Assembly: GCF_046054195.1 (NCBI RefSeq)
Contig: NZ_JBEQCS010000002.1
Location: 124,001 to 188,000 of the forward strand
Length of the DNA stretch: 64,000 bases
Reading direction: 5' to 3'
Origin: Celerinatantimonas sp046054195
GTDB lineage: Bacteria; Pseudomonadota; Gammaproteobacteria; Enterobacterales; Celerinatantimonadaceae
The position numbers and the translations under genes are program-made. The notes under the pieces were generated by a model. It had not been told where the DNA came from. It made no database searches and was given only the letters and a program-made list of their open reading frames with translations. Of the stretch, positions 8,195 to 16,166 are shown in pieces (position 1 is the first letter of the stretch; the number at the start of each line of letters is the position of its first letter).

Positions 8195-8746
8195 ATGATA
8201 AACATGAGGTTTAAATATATTCATCAAATGGCACTAGCTGATTTAGCCATTACTGAGCACTGTCAATGCTGTGGTGAATATAAGCCAATCTATCGCTTAG
8301 GGCGTGAAGTACTTATAAACGACCAATGGCAACAGGTAGACGAGCTTTGTGTCGATTGCCTGCAACACGCCACTATCAAAGCGGATAGCTGGCTGAATAT
8401 TGAAGCAGTTCAGCGCATGCTTAACCAGTATTATCCCAAAGGTAGCATCGATAAAGCGCAGAAAAAGGCGCGCGCGACCGCAATATTAGATGAGCTATTA
8501 CATACGCCAACCATCGTACTTGAACTGAGTGACTGGCCACATTGCTGCGCAGATTACGCGCCATTTTCAGGCAAAGTCGGCCGCAGCTATCAGGGCGATA
8601 TCCAGCAACTGATGCCATGGCCAGCGCAAGATGCAGATACCGAACACCCGCAAATCTTGGCCAGCCTGATCGCTGGTGAAGACCCCGTACTGACCTTTAG
8701 CTGCCCACACTGTGGCAAACGCTATTGGCTGTGCCAACCAAGTTAA
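8195..8746 (+). CDS. divergent CbrC-like cysteine-rich protein
   Basis: A 183-residue protein, the same length as the CbrC protein at 5225 and with the same layout. It shows FKYIH near the start, CQCC followed by EYKPIYRLG, CVDC, a WPHCCADYAPF segment matching SWPHHCGDYC of the neighbour, and a C-terminal CPHCGKRYW pair. Identity to the neighbour is low apart from these points, so it is an old paralogue or separate acquisition. The cysteine pairs predict zinc binding. Start at 8195 or 8204; the Shine-Dalgarno AAAAAGAG favours either. Confidence 0.6.
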   Translation: MINMRFKYIHQMALADLAITEHCQCCGEYKPIYRLGREVLINDQWQQVDELCVDCLQHATIKADSWLNIEAVQRMLNQYYPKGSIDKAQKKARATAILDELLHTPTIVLELSDWPHCCADYAPFSGKVGRSYQGDIQQLMPWPAQDADTEHPQILASLIAGEDPVLTFSCPHCGKRYWLCQPS

Positions 8747-8757
8747 CAGGCTGCCGA

Positions 8758-9276
8758 ATGAATCACCCACTAACCGAAGCAGAACAACAGCTGGTACATC
8801 AAGGCGATATCAAAAATGCCACGCTAAAGCTGCGTGACCGCCTCGGTATCTCGCTTAAACAAGCCAGCGATGCCATCAAGCATTACCGCATTGAAGTTAA
8901 GCTACTCATTCCACCAACGATCGTCGGTATGGATAATACGCCGTTGAACTTTCGTGCTTTGGTCTGCTTTCATAGTACGCTGACAGCTGCCGAGCTAGCC
9001 CTTAAGCTCGGTACGCTATTGGGCTGTCAGTTGATCTTCAATAGCAGTGGCCGCTTTGAGGAGTTCATCACCTATGAAGGGCAAGTATTAGGGCTTGTGC
9101 TGACATTACAACTGAATGACGCCGCCACGCAGCAGTATTTACTGGAGATCGCACCGCGCGCTAAGGCTGATACAGAATCGCAAACATGGGTAGATTTAAG
9201 TCAGCATTTAGCCACGCTGCTCACGCAGATTGAGTCGATTAACGCGATCAGCTGCCCCGAAAATGAGTGGTACTAA
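8758..9276 (+). CDS. protein with L7/L12-like helical domain
   Basis: A 172-residue protein starting MNHPLTEAEQQ; a longer frame from 8725 overlaps the previous gene and is less likely. Residues about 8-42 (QGDIKNATLKLRDRLG, then ISLKQASDAIKHY) follow the pattern of the ribosomal L7/L12 C-terminal domain (K-x-A-I-K-x-x-R...T-G-x-x-L-K-E-A-K). That small fold recurs as a module in immunity-type and stress proteins. The C-terminal part (about 55-170) is an unrecognised alpha/beta domain. It stops one base before the ATG of the next gene. Confidence 0.55.
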   Translation: MNHPLTEAEQQLVHQGDIKNATLKLRDRLGISLKQASDAIKHYRIEVKLLIPPTIVGMDNTPLNFRALVCFHSTLTAAELALKLGTLLGCQLIFNSSGRFEEFITYEGQVLGLVLTLQLNDAATQQYLLEIAPRAKADTESQTWVDLSQHLATLLTQIESINAISCPENEWY

Positions 9277-9561
9277 ATGACAAAGGCGCAAATTTTGGAT
9301 AATACCAACCGAATCAGCTTACCACTGCGTTTACTTTGGCAACGCTTTGGTGACGAACAGTTTGACGAAGCCGCTGACGCCATTATTGAGCGACTCAATA
9401 TCATTCGGCCAGATAAGTCTATTGCCGTAGCATTTGATTTTGATACAAGCCACAGCAATCCGTGGTTTCATACCATGGTGGTAACCATCACAGGCGCAAC
9501 AACTGTTGAGCTTGCACAGTTAGCCACATGGCTACACCAGCAAACATTATTGGAGCCGTAA
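9277..9561 (+). CDS. hypothetical protein in the immunity array
   Basis: A 94-residue protein starting directly after the previous stop, so translation is probably coupled. It has a helix-rich first half (LPLRLLWQRFGDEQFDEAAD) and a strand-rich second half (KSIAVAFDFDTS, FHTMVVTITG) ending in a helix. I do not recognise a family. The closing TTVELAQLATWL helix resembles LTAAELALKLGTLL in the gene just upstream, a hint of shared origin too weak to rely on. Confidence 0.5.
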   Translation: MTKAQILDNTNRISLPLRLLWQRFGDEQFDEAADAIIERLNIIRPDKSIAVAFDFDTSHSNPWFHTMVVTITGATTVELAQLATWLHQQTLLEP

Positions 9562-9563
9562 CC

Positions 9564-9878
9564 ATGGCCTACGATCTTCATACAGGCATTAGCCGCCGTC
9601 AGCAGCAATATCGTTTATCGTTAACCGAAGAGTTACATGATGAACTTTTCAGCATGATTCGCTCACGTACTCTGTCGCTGCCAGTGACGATGAAGCTAGC
9701 CGACTATTACCAAGATAAACGCCTTGCACGAGAGCTTCACCAACGCTGGCATACAGAGCTCAATTTTTTGCTATCCCAGCCACTGTCAACGGCGTTGGAC
9801 CAAACGCTGCGCCAGATGATTGCGGTATTACAGCAAGCAATGAATGAGAAATTATCGATTTATTGGTTCGCCGATTAA
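9564..9878 (+). CDS. hypothetical protein in the immunity array
   Basis: A 104-residue helical protein, MAYDLHTGISRRQQQ onward. An in-frame ATG at 9528 lies inside the previous gene and is rejected. The only blocks are amphipathic helices (LTEELHDELFSMIRS, VTMKLADYYQDKRLARELHQRW, QTLRQMIAVLQQAMNEK). No family recognised. Start is 3 bases after the previous stop, showing operon packing. Confidence 0.5.
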   Translation: MAYDLHTGISRRQQQYRLSLTEELHDELFSMIRSRTLSLPVTMKLADYYQDKRLARELHQRWHTELNFLLSQPLSTALDQTLRQMIAVLQQAMNEKLSIYWFAD

Positions 9879-9883
9879 GGATA

Positions 9884-10234
9884 ATGATGATAACGCTTAA
9901 TCAACAGCTGCCGCACTATCTGACACAGATGAGCCATCAAGATGCCGCACAACGTGAGTTGGCAGCTGCTTATCTCAGTGACATTTTGGAATATGAAACG
10001 GTCGATCTCACCACCCAGCAGCAGATTATCGACCAGCTCAGCAAGCAATTAGCCAGTGAAGACAATCTCTCGGTGATGGAAGCGCTACTGAACGCACTGA
10101 GCTTTTGCTGTTATCGCTCTCTGACATTGCCTTTGGCGTTAGTGCGTAGCCGTTATCACCAGTTTGATGCCAATTGCCGCGCACAAGCCGACATCATTTT
10201 AGCTGAAGGCGCAGGCGACAATCACCAACACTAA
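9884..10234 (+). CDS. HEAT-like helical immunity-type protein
   Basis: A 116-residue all-helical protein. The spacing of SHQDAAQRELAAAYLSDIL, QQQIIDQLSKQLASED and NLSVMEALLNALSFC resembles two or three HEAT-type hairpins, in which the SVMEALLNAL helix is the typical second helix. Small HEAT proteins occur among immunity families, but no specific family is recognised. The Shine-Dalgarno AAGGATA sits just before the double ATG at 9884/9887; the longer frame from 9863 overlaps the previous gene. Confidence 0.5.
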   Translation: MMITLNQQLPHYLTQMSHQDAAQRELAAAYLSDILEYETVDLTTQQQIIDQLSKQLASEDNLSVMEALLNALSFCCYRSLTLPLALVRSRYHQFDANCRAQADIILAEGAGDNHQH

Positions 10235-10262
10235 GCAAACGCCAACCACACAAGGAATGGCA

Positions 10263-10658
10263 ATGGTTATTACACTCAACACAATTGAAGATGTCGAACG
10301 CTTACCCTCTGTGCTAGATATTGAAGAGGTGAGCCGTTTGTTGCTTGAGTTAATACCGCTGCTGCAACATTCATCGCTATCGCCAGCGCAAGGGGCCGAT
10401 ATGATTGACGAGCTGTTGTTTGCTCAGGCCTACAACGAAACTGGCATCACGATTGAGGCCAGTCATGCAGTGTTAGCTTGGCTTCAAACAGTCTATGACC
10501 CAACGGATGAAGCATTTATCGATGCCTGTGCTAGTAATCTCGCCAACTTAACTTGCCCAGCGGCAGAGGCATTTATTCAGCAGCGCTTAGCAAGCAGTGA
10601 CAACGCTTTTGAATGCCAACAATTAAAAGAAGCGTTAGCAGAAATTAAAGTTCGCTGA
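10263..10658 (+). CDS. HEAT-like helical hypothetical protein
   Basis: A 131-residue acidic all-helical protein beginning MVITLNTIEDV. The ATG at 10257 is only one base from the AAGGA site, so 10263, with normal spacing, is preferred. Helices such as VSRLLLELIPLLQHSS, HAVLAWLQTVYD and EAFIDACASNLANLTCPAAEAFIQQRL suggest a repeat fold like that of the gene upstream. Both genes look like the same structural class, though their sequences do not align well by eye. Confidence 0.5.
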   Translation: MVITLNTIEDVERLPSVLDIEEVSRLLLELIPLLQHSSLSPAQGADMIDELLFAQAYNETGITIEASHAVLAWLQTVYDPTDEAFIDACASNLANLTCPAAEAFIQQRLASSDNAFECQQLKEALAEIKVR

Positions 10659-10660
10659 AA

Positions 10661-10783
10661 ATGATAGCGGCTCATCACGACTCGACAGTAAATGAACCAG
10701 CAGGCATGCCCTTTAACCAATTGCCCCAGCTAAAGCGATTAAGTGCTGAAGCATTAAACGCTATGTTTATGATTTGGAGATAA
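10661..10783 (+). pseudogene. 40-residue ORF, probable 3' remnant of an array gene
   Basis: A 40-codon frame begins 3 bases after the previous gene and ends in LKRLSAEALNAMFMIWR. Such an ending looks like the last helices of a larger protein, and the frame has no good ribosome site. It is most simply the tail of a deleted gene left between intact neighbours. A real micro-protein is possible but unsupported. Confidence 0.3.
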
Positions 10784-10789
10784 TTTGCC

Positions 10790-11221
10790 ATGAGTTTTAC
10801 CGCCAAAGTCTGGGAATGGGACTGTTATGACGAGCGTGAAAAACTCGAAAAACTCTACCGGTTGGGTTTTGCCTTAGTATTTCTAAGTACAGATGCTGCA
10901 GAGCAAAAACAACAAGTTGATGACTGCCCATTTTGCTATGTGTGGTATGAACACTGCATTCACGTGATTGAATTTATCAACGTGATGGGCGAATTTACTG
11001 AGCCACTACTGATGGCAAAGCTGCGCGCGCTTGAGCAAAGCTTTAACGGATTAACCGCTGATGAGATGCTCTGCCACACACTTGTCATCTTTGATACACC
11101 AGGCTGGCAGCAAATACGCCAGCAAAGTGCTGAACTGCTCAGCCTATTGGAGTGGAATTTGTTAGCGCAGTACTACGGTGAACTTGATACCTTTAAGAAC
11201 TGTGCTAGTCACAATGATTAG
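10790..11221 (+). CDS. hypothetical protein in the immunity array
   Basis: A 143-residue soluble protein rich in aromatic and cysteine residues. It opens SFTAKVWEWDCYDEREKL, has a DCPFCYVWYEHCIHVIEFI core (about residues 44-62), and continues with long helices to a CASHND tail. The C-x-x-C followed by a later Cys/His could bind a metal, but the spacing matches no family I know. The Shine-Dalgarno GGAGATAA precedes the ATG. The role is inferred from location only. Confidence 0.55.
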   Translation: MSFTAKVWEWDCYDEREKLEKLYRLGFALVFLSTDAAEQKQQVDDCPFCYVWYEHCIHVIEFINVMGEFTEPLLMAKLRALEQSFNGLTADEMLCHTLVIFDTPGWQQIRQQSAELLSLLEWNLLAQYYGELDTFKNCASHND

Positions 11222-11232
11222 GAGGCCATGCA

Positions 11233-11778
11233 ATGCTGTATAGCCAAGAAGATATTGAAGAGCTTATTGCAGGGTTTGACTATACCGAAGGCGTCGAACT
11301 TAACAGTAAAACCTATGTCGGCAAACATCCCTATGAGTCACCAATGTTGCGTTGGTGGCGTCCATGCATTCTGGTGCAAGATCATAGCTTTGCCAAATTA
11401 GATCTGCATCCGAATGATGACGACGTTTATGCGCGCGCCTCCAATATGTTTTGGCAACGCATCCAAAAACATTTCGATATCTCTCAAGGGCTATCTTTCA
11501 AAGCCAGCGTTAACAGCTGCGCATTCTGGATGAACATGCGGGTTGCCCCTCATGCCAACTTTGTACAAGCATTTAGTCTATATGAACAACATAGCGAATT
11601 GGTGGCAGTCGATGAACAACACCAATTATTGCTAGGTGTGATGACCGAAGATCCAACCGAACACCAAGAACAACTGTGGCTGTTCCTGCTGCGTTATGAA
11701 CTGGATGAACAGGGACAACCGCATTTTGAGCAGCTAGAACCGCCGGATAACTCACAGCAACATCACGAATATGAGTAA
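11233..11778 (+). CDS. hypothetical protein in the immunity array
   Basis: A 181-residue acidic protein I do not recognise. It has a Trp-rich centre (MLRWWRPCILVQD), an SNMFWQRIQKHF helix and a QLWLFLLRYELDEQG strand region. The C terminus is His/Glu/Gln-rich and probably disordered. A strong AGGAGG site lies just upstream. The stop overlaps the next ATG (TAATG), so the two genes are translationally coupled. Confidence 0.55.
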   Translation: MLYSQEDIEELIAGFDYTEGVELNSKTYVGKHPYESPMLRWWRPCILVQDHSFAKLDLHPNDDDVYARASNMFWQRIQKHFDISQGLSFKASVNSCAFWMNMRVAPHANFVQAFSLYEQHSELVAVDEQHQLLLGVMTEDPTEHQEQLWLFLLRYELDEQGQPHFEQLEPPDNSQQHHEYE

Positions 11779-12344
11779 TGAACATGAGCCGATTTTCCCG
11801 CTTAGCCACACAACTCGCGCCAGTTGGCCAACTGCAGCCACAAGCAAGCAGCGATTGGCGTGGTGATTTTCCCCTACCGCAAACCTTAACCGACTTTTAT
11901 CAACAAGTCGGCCCCAACAATTTACAACTGTGCTGTGATGACTTAGTCGAAATACCTAGCTTAGCGAGACTGTGGGACTATCAAGCGGGCTACCGTTGGC
12001 ATAGTCACAGTGGTGAAGCGATTGACGGCTGGCAACCCAACTGGCTTGTCATCGCTGACAATAATGCTGATCCCATCGTATTTGATCTAAACACTGAGCG
12101 AGTTCTGTTTGATATCCACGGCGGCAAATGGCAGTTTCAACCACTTGCCATCGACTTAGAAACCGCATTTGGAGCTTTTGCCACCATGGCTCAAGCAATA
12201 GCGCAATGTGACGCTGATGAATACTGGGACGATGATAACTGCTGCTATACACCAAAAGCATTGGATTATCGCTTTACTAAACTCAGCAAATTTTTAGGTA
12301 GTCCGCAAGCTGCCAGCGAGTTTTTAAGCGTGCTGGAGTGGTAA
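11778..12344 (+). CDS. SUKH (SMI1/KNR4) family immunity protein
   Basis: A 188-residue protein with a SUKH-type fold pattern. FPLPQTLTDFYQQVGPNN gives the L-P...l-x-x-F-Y-x-x-x-G motif (about residues 33-50). VEIPSLARLWDYQAGYRW follows, then WLVIADNNADPIVFDLN, where the N-x-D-P-x-x-x-D part is the usual strand pair. SUKH proteins are the largest known immunity superfamily, working by binding diverse nuclease and other toxins. A downstream YWDDDNCC acidic patch could mimic nucleic acid, which is speculation. Confidence 0.65.
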   Translation: MNMSRFSRLATQLAPVGQLQPQASSDWRGDFPLPQTLTDFYQQVGPNNLQLCCDDLVEIPSLARLWDYQAGYRWHSHSGEAIDGWQPNWLVIADNNADPIVFDLNTERVLFDIHGGKWQFQPLAIDLETAFGAFATMAQAIAQCDADEYWDDDNCCYTPKALDYRFTKLSKFLGSPQAASEFLSVLEW

Positions 12345-12446
12345 TGATGCTGAGCGCATTTTCCAACACGCAAAACAATAGGCCAGCCACCAAAACTTGC
12401 CACTGAATTTTTCTAATAAATATCCAAGCCCGAAAAGGAGTCGTCG

Positions 12447-12887
12447 ATGCAATGGCATTTAATTGCGCATCAAGGCATTCACTGTGATGAACTAACAGTG
12501 AGTTTTAACGAAAACCGCCAAGCACTGCGAGATAAATTAGCAAAGCGCTTAAATTGTACTCCCTCAACTTATTATCCCAATGAAGATGATTTTAAAGACC
12601 ATCAAGCCAATACTCATATTCGGGTTCGCTACGAAAATGACGAGGTCGTGGATATTGAGTTTTTAGCGGGGAACCTAAGTTATAACACCATCAATCTTCA
12701 CTCTGGCACAACACTTACCCATATTGAGAGTGCATTAGCAGCTCTAAATATGCCTCTTATTGAGACGCTGTGGTTAGGTTGCGGCAAAGATTGCGCTGCA
12801 TTGGCCATCAATATAGCCAGTCAGGAAGATGTCGGCGGCGATGGGGATGGCATTGAATGGGTTATTTTAAGCAAATATTTTAAGTAA
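12447..12887 (+). CDS. hypothetical protein in the immunity array
   Basis: A 146-residue protein with no family I recognise. It has an LTVSFNENRQALRDKLAKRL strand-helix start, then HIRVRYENDEVVDIEFLAGN, whose R-V-R-Y...V-x-x-I-E-F pattern is typical of immunity proteins that track a predicted surface strand. The C terminus is KDCAALAINIAS followed by a Gly/Asp loop. The Shine-Dalgarno AAAAGGAG precedes the ATG by 8 bases. From here to 19.2 kb the array looks more AT-rich than the stretch before it. Confidence 0.5.
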   Translation: MQWHLIAHQGIHCDELTVSFNENRQALRDKLAKRLNCTPSTYYPNEDDFKDHQANTHIRVRYENDEVVDIEFLAGNLSYNTINLHSGTTLTHIESALAALNMPLIETLWLGCGKDCAALAINIASQEDVGGDGDGIEWVILSKYFK

Positions 12888-13108
12888 GTTTTTAACTGCA
12901 AAGTTATCCAAGCAAATTGATAACAATCGTTACGCGCTTTGAACCAAGCAAGGTGCATCAGTGTCATTGCTTAGCACTGTTGACAAACCACTAAATAACC
13001 AATGACATCAGAGCAATAAATCTAAGATTGTTTAGCACTGATAACCACGCGAGCACACCGCTTAACAGTTGTGTTAACCGCTTAAATTGAAGCATCTGCG
13101 AACTATCA

Positions 13109-13528
13109 ATGAATAAAATGTTTAGCAACCCCCATCCACTACCTAGCCAATTTACTCGGCAAAATCTTGAGTCGCTCACAAATGAGCAATTAACCGCAGC
13201 ACTTGAGCAATTGCAAAGCACGCTCAATGAGCGACTAGCCCCGTTAACCCATTGTGCTGACGACTATTGGCAAACTGCTATGGCAATTATTGAAGAGCTT
13301 AGACGCCTTGGACATGAGCTATACAGCCACGATGAAGATCATTATGAGGGCAGCGATAAAGAACTATGGGGCTGGAATTACATGCAAAGTGAACCGGGGA
13401 TGTTACAAATACTGTTTAACCGTCATCTTGAAGTTAGTGTGCATTGGCGAAGCATCGACCCACTGTTTGGCGTAACCGGCCAACGACATCTTTCTACACC
13501 AAATAACGGGATAACCAATGCGCAATAA
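13109..13528 (+). CDS. hypothetical protein in the immunity array
   Basis: A 139-residue protein preceded by about 220 bases without a gene. The N-terminal half is a long helix region (LESLTNEQLTAALEQLQSTL). The middle is acidic and aromatic (YSHDEDHYEGSDKELWGWNY). The last part is strand-like (LEVSVHWRSIDP). No family recognised. Its end overlaps the next gene by 11 bases. No strong ribosome site is seen, and an M at residue 4 is an alternative start. Confidence 0.45.
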   Translation: MNKMFSNPHPLPSQFTRQNLESLTNEQLTAALEQLQSTLNERLAPLTHCADDYWQTAMAIIEELRRLGHELYSHDEDHYEGSDKELWGWNYMQSEPGMLQILFNRHLEVSVHWRSIDPLFGVTGQRHLSTPNNGITNAQ

Positions 13529-13808
13529 CACCTGGGTGTGTATCAGTTGCCGTCAAAAATACCGCCGTGCGCAGCAAAGTAACAAGACGGTACTTTGCAG
13601 TCGATGCGGCAAACCTTGTGAATATGTACACTGGAAAATTCGTGTTCCATCGCCGCGCAAAGACAAAGCATGGCAAGCATTTTGGCGCACATATCTTCAA
13701 GAAAAACAGCTACTACAGCAATTTTATAATGGCACTCTTGAACAAGACGTCCATTTAGAACTACTCAACATTACACTTAGCCGCAATTTATCTAGTCATA
13801 AAAAATGA
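13518..13808 (+). CDS. zinc-ribbon protein, unknown
   Basis: A 96-residue basic protein with an N-terminal C-x2-C (WVCISCRQKY) and a second C-x2-C-x2-C (LCSRCGKPC), which together form a zinc-ribbon over residues about 8-34. A helical C-terminal half follows (AFWRTYLQEKQLLQQFY). No family is recognised. It overlaps the previous stop by 11 bases and is followed 7 bases later by the DUF2625 gene, so it sits inside an operon. Confidence 0.5.
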   Translation: MRNNTWVCISCRQKYRRAQQSNKTVLCSRCGKPCEYVHWKIRVPSPRKDKAWQAFWRTYLQEKQLLQQFYNGTLEQDVHLELLNITLSRNLSSHKK

Positions 13809-13815
13809 GTCAATT

Positions 13816-14448
13816 ATGAAATCACTGGAACAACTTATTGATAGCGAAAACGATGCTATTTTGGATATCCGCGCCGCAATAAGCCAAGCGCAACATAGCG
13901 CTATCTTGTTAGAGCGTAACGAAAATAGCGGGACCTTACTTAAGGCTCTACAACTGAGCACTCACTCTACCTTAGGGGCTTTGATTTACCATACCGGAGG
14001 CGTATTAGTCGCAAATGGTTGGCTGCGATTTTTAGCCTCTGGTAATGAGCAACTTGAGCGCGATATCGTCAGTTGGAATCAACACTCTGATGGCTATTTA
14101 CTAGTTGGCGATGATGCCGTGGGCGGCTTTTTTGCCATTAACGGTGGTGCTTTAGGTACTGATGTGGGCTGTCTTTATTATTTATCACCGGACGAAACCC
14201 AATGGGAAGATCTAGAAGTTGGATTTAGCGATTTTTTTAGCTGGTCACTGACAACTAATCTTGAGCAGTTTTATGCCGATTTAGGAAAGAGCGAACTACA
14301 GCAACAATTTAAAGTGATCCCCTCCAACCAATGTATCGATTTTTATCCACCGCTATATAGCCGCGAAGGTTCAGTTCAAACCAGTAGCAAACAATTAGTA
14401 TCTGTCAGTGAAAGGCTTAAACAAAAGTTAGCCCTAACTCAAAAATAA
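13816..14448 (+). CDS. DUF2625 family protein
   Basis: A 210-residue protein matching DUF2625 throughout. The order is SLEQLIDSENDA at the start, then LGALIYHTGGVLVANGWLRFLASG, LLVGDDAVGGFFAINGGALG, YLSPDETQWEDLEVGFSDFF and LEQFYADLG. The G-G-F-F-A-I-N-G-G motif near residue 105-115 is the family centre. Function is not established to my knowledge; members are common next to immunity genes, so a protective role is inferred. Confidence 0.75.
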   Translation: MKSLEQLIDSENDAILDIRAAISQAQHSAILLERNENSGTLLKALQLSTHSTLGALIYHTGGVLVANGWLRFLASGNEQLERDIVSWNQHSDGYLLVGDDAVGGFFAINGGALGTDVGCLYYLSPDETQWEDLEVGFSDFFSWSLTTNLEQFYADLGKSELQQQFKVIPSNQCIDFYPPLYSREGSVQTSSKQLVSVSERLKQKLALTQK

Positions 14449-14464
14449 TCAGGAACAAATCGCC

Positions 14465-14863
14465 ATGCTAGCAAAACCAACTGTAACAGCCACACAAGCA
14501 GAGCTATTACAATTTGTCCATGACTGGGTCGGAATGTGTGCTGAAGGGAAAATAAACGAAGCTTTTGCCCTATTAGACGCGCCCTTAGATAGCTCTCGCT
14601 ATCACTGGTCAGCAGAGGATATTACAGAAATCACATTTGATCATTTTGACGATGGTCTGCAACCTGTGATTACTCATCCAGACACGGTCGGTGGCGATAT
14701 TCCTCTGCGTGCTGACAGCGGCTCTTTTAATGATGGCAGTGGCTACTGGGTGGAATTTGATCTGCCCATGAACGGTGTAGTCAGCGATTTTACGCTGATG
14801 TTTGAATTTCTCTTTAGTAACGAAACCTTAAAGGTGATTTTAGATGATTGCCATGTCATGTAA
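14465..14863 (+). CDS. DUF7668-like immunity-type protein
   Basis: A 132-residue protein with an NTF2-like start (LLQFVHDWVGMCAEGKINEAFALLD). It ends in SGYWVEFDLPMNGVVSDFTL followed by LKVILDDCHVM. That W-x-V-x-x-x-L-x...S-D-x-T-L...x-D-D-x-H-V pattern resembles a domain of unknown function (DUF7668) seen in immunity loci. The family call is from memory and moderate. The Shine-Dalgarno CAGGAACA precedes the ATG. Confidence 0.5.
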   Translation: MLAKPTVTATQAELLQFVHDWVGMCAEGKINEAFALLDAPLDSSRYHWSAEDITEITFDHFDDGLQPVITHPDTVGGDIPLRADSGSFNDGSGYWVEFDLPMNGVVSDFTLMFEFLFSNETLKVILDDCHVM

Positions 14864-14898
14864 TAAGTGCTCACTTAAAACAATTATGGGTATTCCTA

Positions 14899-15360
14899 AT
14901 GGTTAAAAAAGCCGCAGTCATTACCCATGTTGAGTTACATCCGTTAGGTGAAATACGGATGGGATGTCAAGCTTACGGCATATCAATTGAAACAAATTTC
15001 GGAAATTTTGAGGTATTTCGACAAACGCCGATTCTCGTAGGACATACCGATTATGATAAGCAATTAAGCCAGTCTAAATGCACACGATATATTGCGCTAC
15101 ATGGCAGCTTCGCAACCTATCTTTTAGATATTAAAGATCAAAGCATCGCAATCTATCGTATGACGATCCGAGGCAAAAACAATCAGTTAAGCGAAGAAAA
15201 TGCAATTTTAGGCAAGCGTCGCTTCCATATTTCGGGATTTAGCCAATCTTATTTTTTACAGTTCCCTTTTATAAAAAAAGAATGCTTTAACGACGCTGTT
15301 GAACATTATATAGAACGCCGACAACAGCAGATGACAGAGGCAATGAACTGGCCAATATAG
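14899..15360 (+). CDS. hypothetical protein in the immunity array
   Basis: A 153-residue protein starting MVKKAAVITHVEL; a longer frame from 14848 overlaps the previous gene and is less likely. It is strand-rich (YGISIETNFGNFEVF, YLLDIKDQSIAIYRMTI) with a hydrophobic FSQSYFLQFPFIKK segment and a final helix. No family is recognised and no signal peptide is seen. Cytosolic location and immunity role are inferred from the neighbours. Confidence 0.5.
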   Translation: MVKKAAVITHVELHPLGEIRMGCQAYGISIETNFGNFEVFRQTPILVGHTDYDKQLSQSKCTRYIALHGSFATYLLDIKDQSIAIYRMTIRGKNNQLSEENAILGKRRFHISGFSQSYFLQFPFIKKECFNDAVEHYIERRQQQMTEAMNWPI

Positions 15361-15405
15361 AGTCGTGAAAGCATTAATGTCACCTCATAATCGAAGGATT
15401 TAATA

Positions 15406-16137
15406 ATGACTGGCAAGACTTTTTTTACCGCTGAAAAAGGCTTTATTCCTTTTCCAGAGCCTGAAACAGTATTTACACAAAATGCGCGCCAATGTGCCCA
15501 ACAATTTATACCGCTAGCGAGTGTCGATTTATCACAGTTCTTTGCGCAGTTATCGGGCCCCCTGCATTTTGTATTCCCCACCAGCATTATGGTTGATGAG
15601 CAAAATGAGCAGATTCATCAGCATGCCCATGATAGCTATAGTAAACATGAATATTGGGTCAGTTACCCAGTCATTGATGGTCGCTATCAGCTACCTTATC
15701 CACTTCAGGATGACTTTAGTATCAATCATCCCCGCTTTACCAAGCATCGCGAAGCACTAGCGGCACGTCGAGTGCATTTTGCAAAACATGGCTGTTTGCA
15801 TCATCCGTGGGCAAAACTCGATGAACAAGGCCACTATGACAAAGATGACCGCGTCGAACTCATCCATCAATTAGCAGGCGATAGTTTTGCAGGCAATTGG
15901 AGCAGCTGCACGACATTTCCTTTAAAAGATATGGGGGTCGTGCTTGATGACGATGGTGATGAAATGTCAGTAGATGTACCGCTTAGCGACGATGGTCGCC
16001 CATTTATTTTTATTGGCCGTCTCATCACTTATCACTATTTTTTTGAGACCCCAAAAGATGCAGCACTCATTGATGGGGAGATCATGCTCTTTTATGACCC
16101 AGTCAGCCAAACTGCACTTTCTAGCTTCGAATTTTAG
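15406..16137 (+). CDS. hypothetical protein, largest unknown of the array
   Basis: A 243-residue protein I do not recognise. It opens GFIPFPEPETVF, carries a His-rich middle (EQIHQHAHDSYSKHEYW, then HFAKHGCLHHPWAKLD) that might bind metal, and ends in a strand-rich part where GRPFIFIGRLITYHYFF and EIMLFYDPVSQ suggest a DUF1963-like beta fold. That likeness is weak. The Shine-Dalgarno GAAGGATT sits 10 bases before the ATG. Confidence 0.5.
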   Translation: MTGKTFFTAEKGFIPFPEPETVFTQNARQCAQQFIPLASVDLSQFFAQLSGPLHFVFPTSIMVDEQNEQIHQHAHDSYSKHEYWVSYPVIDGRYQLPYPLQDDFSINHPRFTKHREALAARRVHFAKHGCLHHPWAKLDEQGHYDKDDRVELIHQLAGDSFAGNWSSCTTFPLKDMGVVLDDDGDEMSVDVPLSDDGRPFIFIGRLITYHYFFETPKDAALIDGEIMLFYDPVSQTALSSFEF

Positions 16138-16166
16138 TAAACGAATCAGTTCATGAGTAAATAGAT

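Noticed and set aside
12991..13227. 78-codon minus-strand frame in the array gap
   Set aside because: It overlaps the start of the plus-strand gene at 13109 and looks like a shadow; no family or ribosome site.
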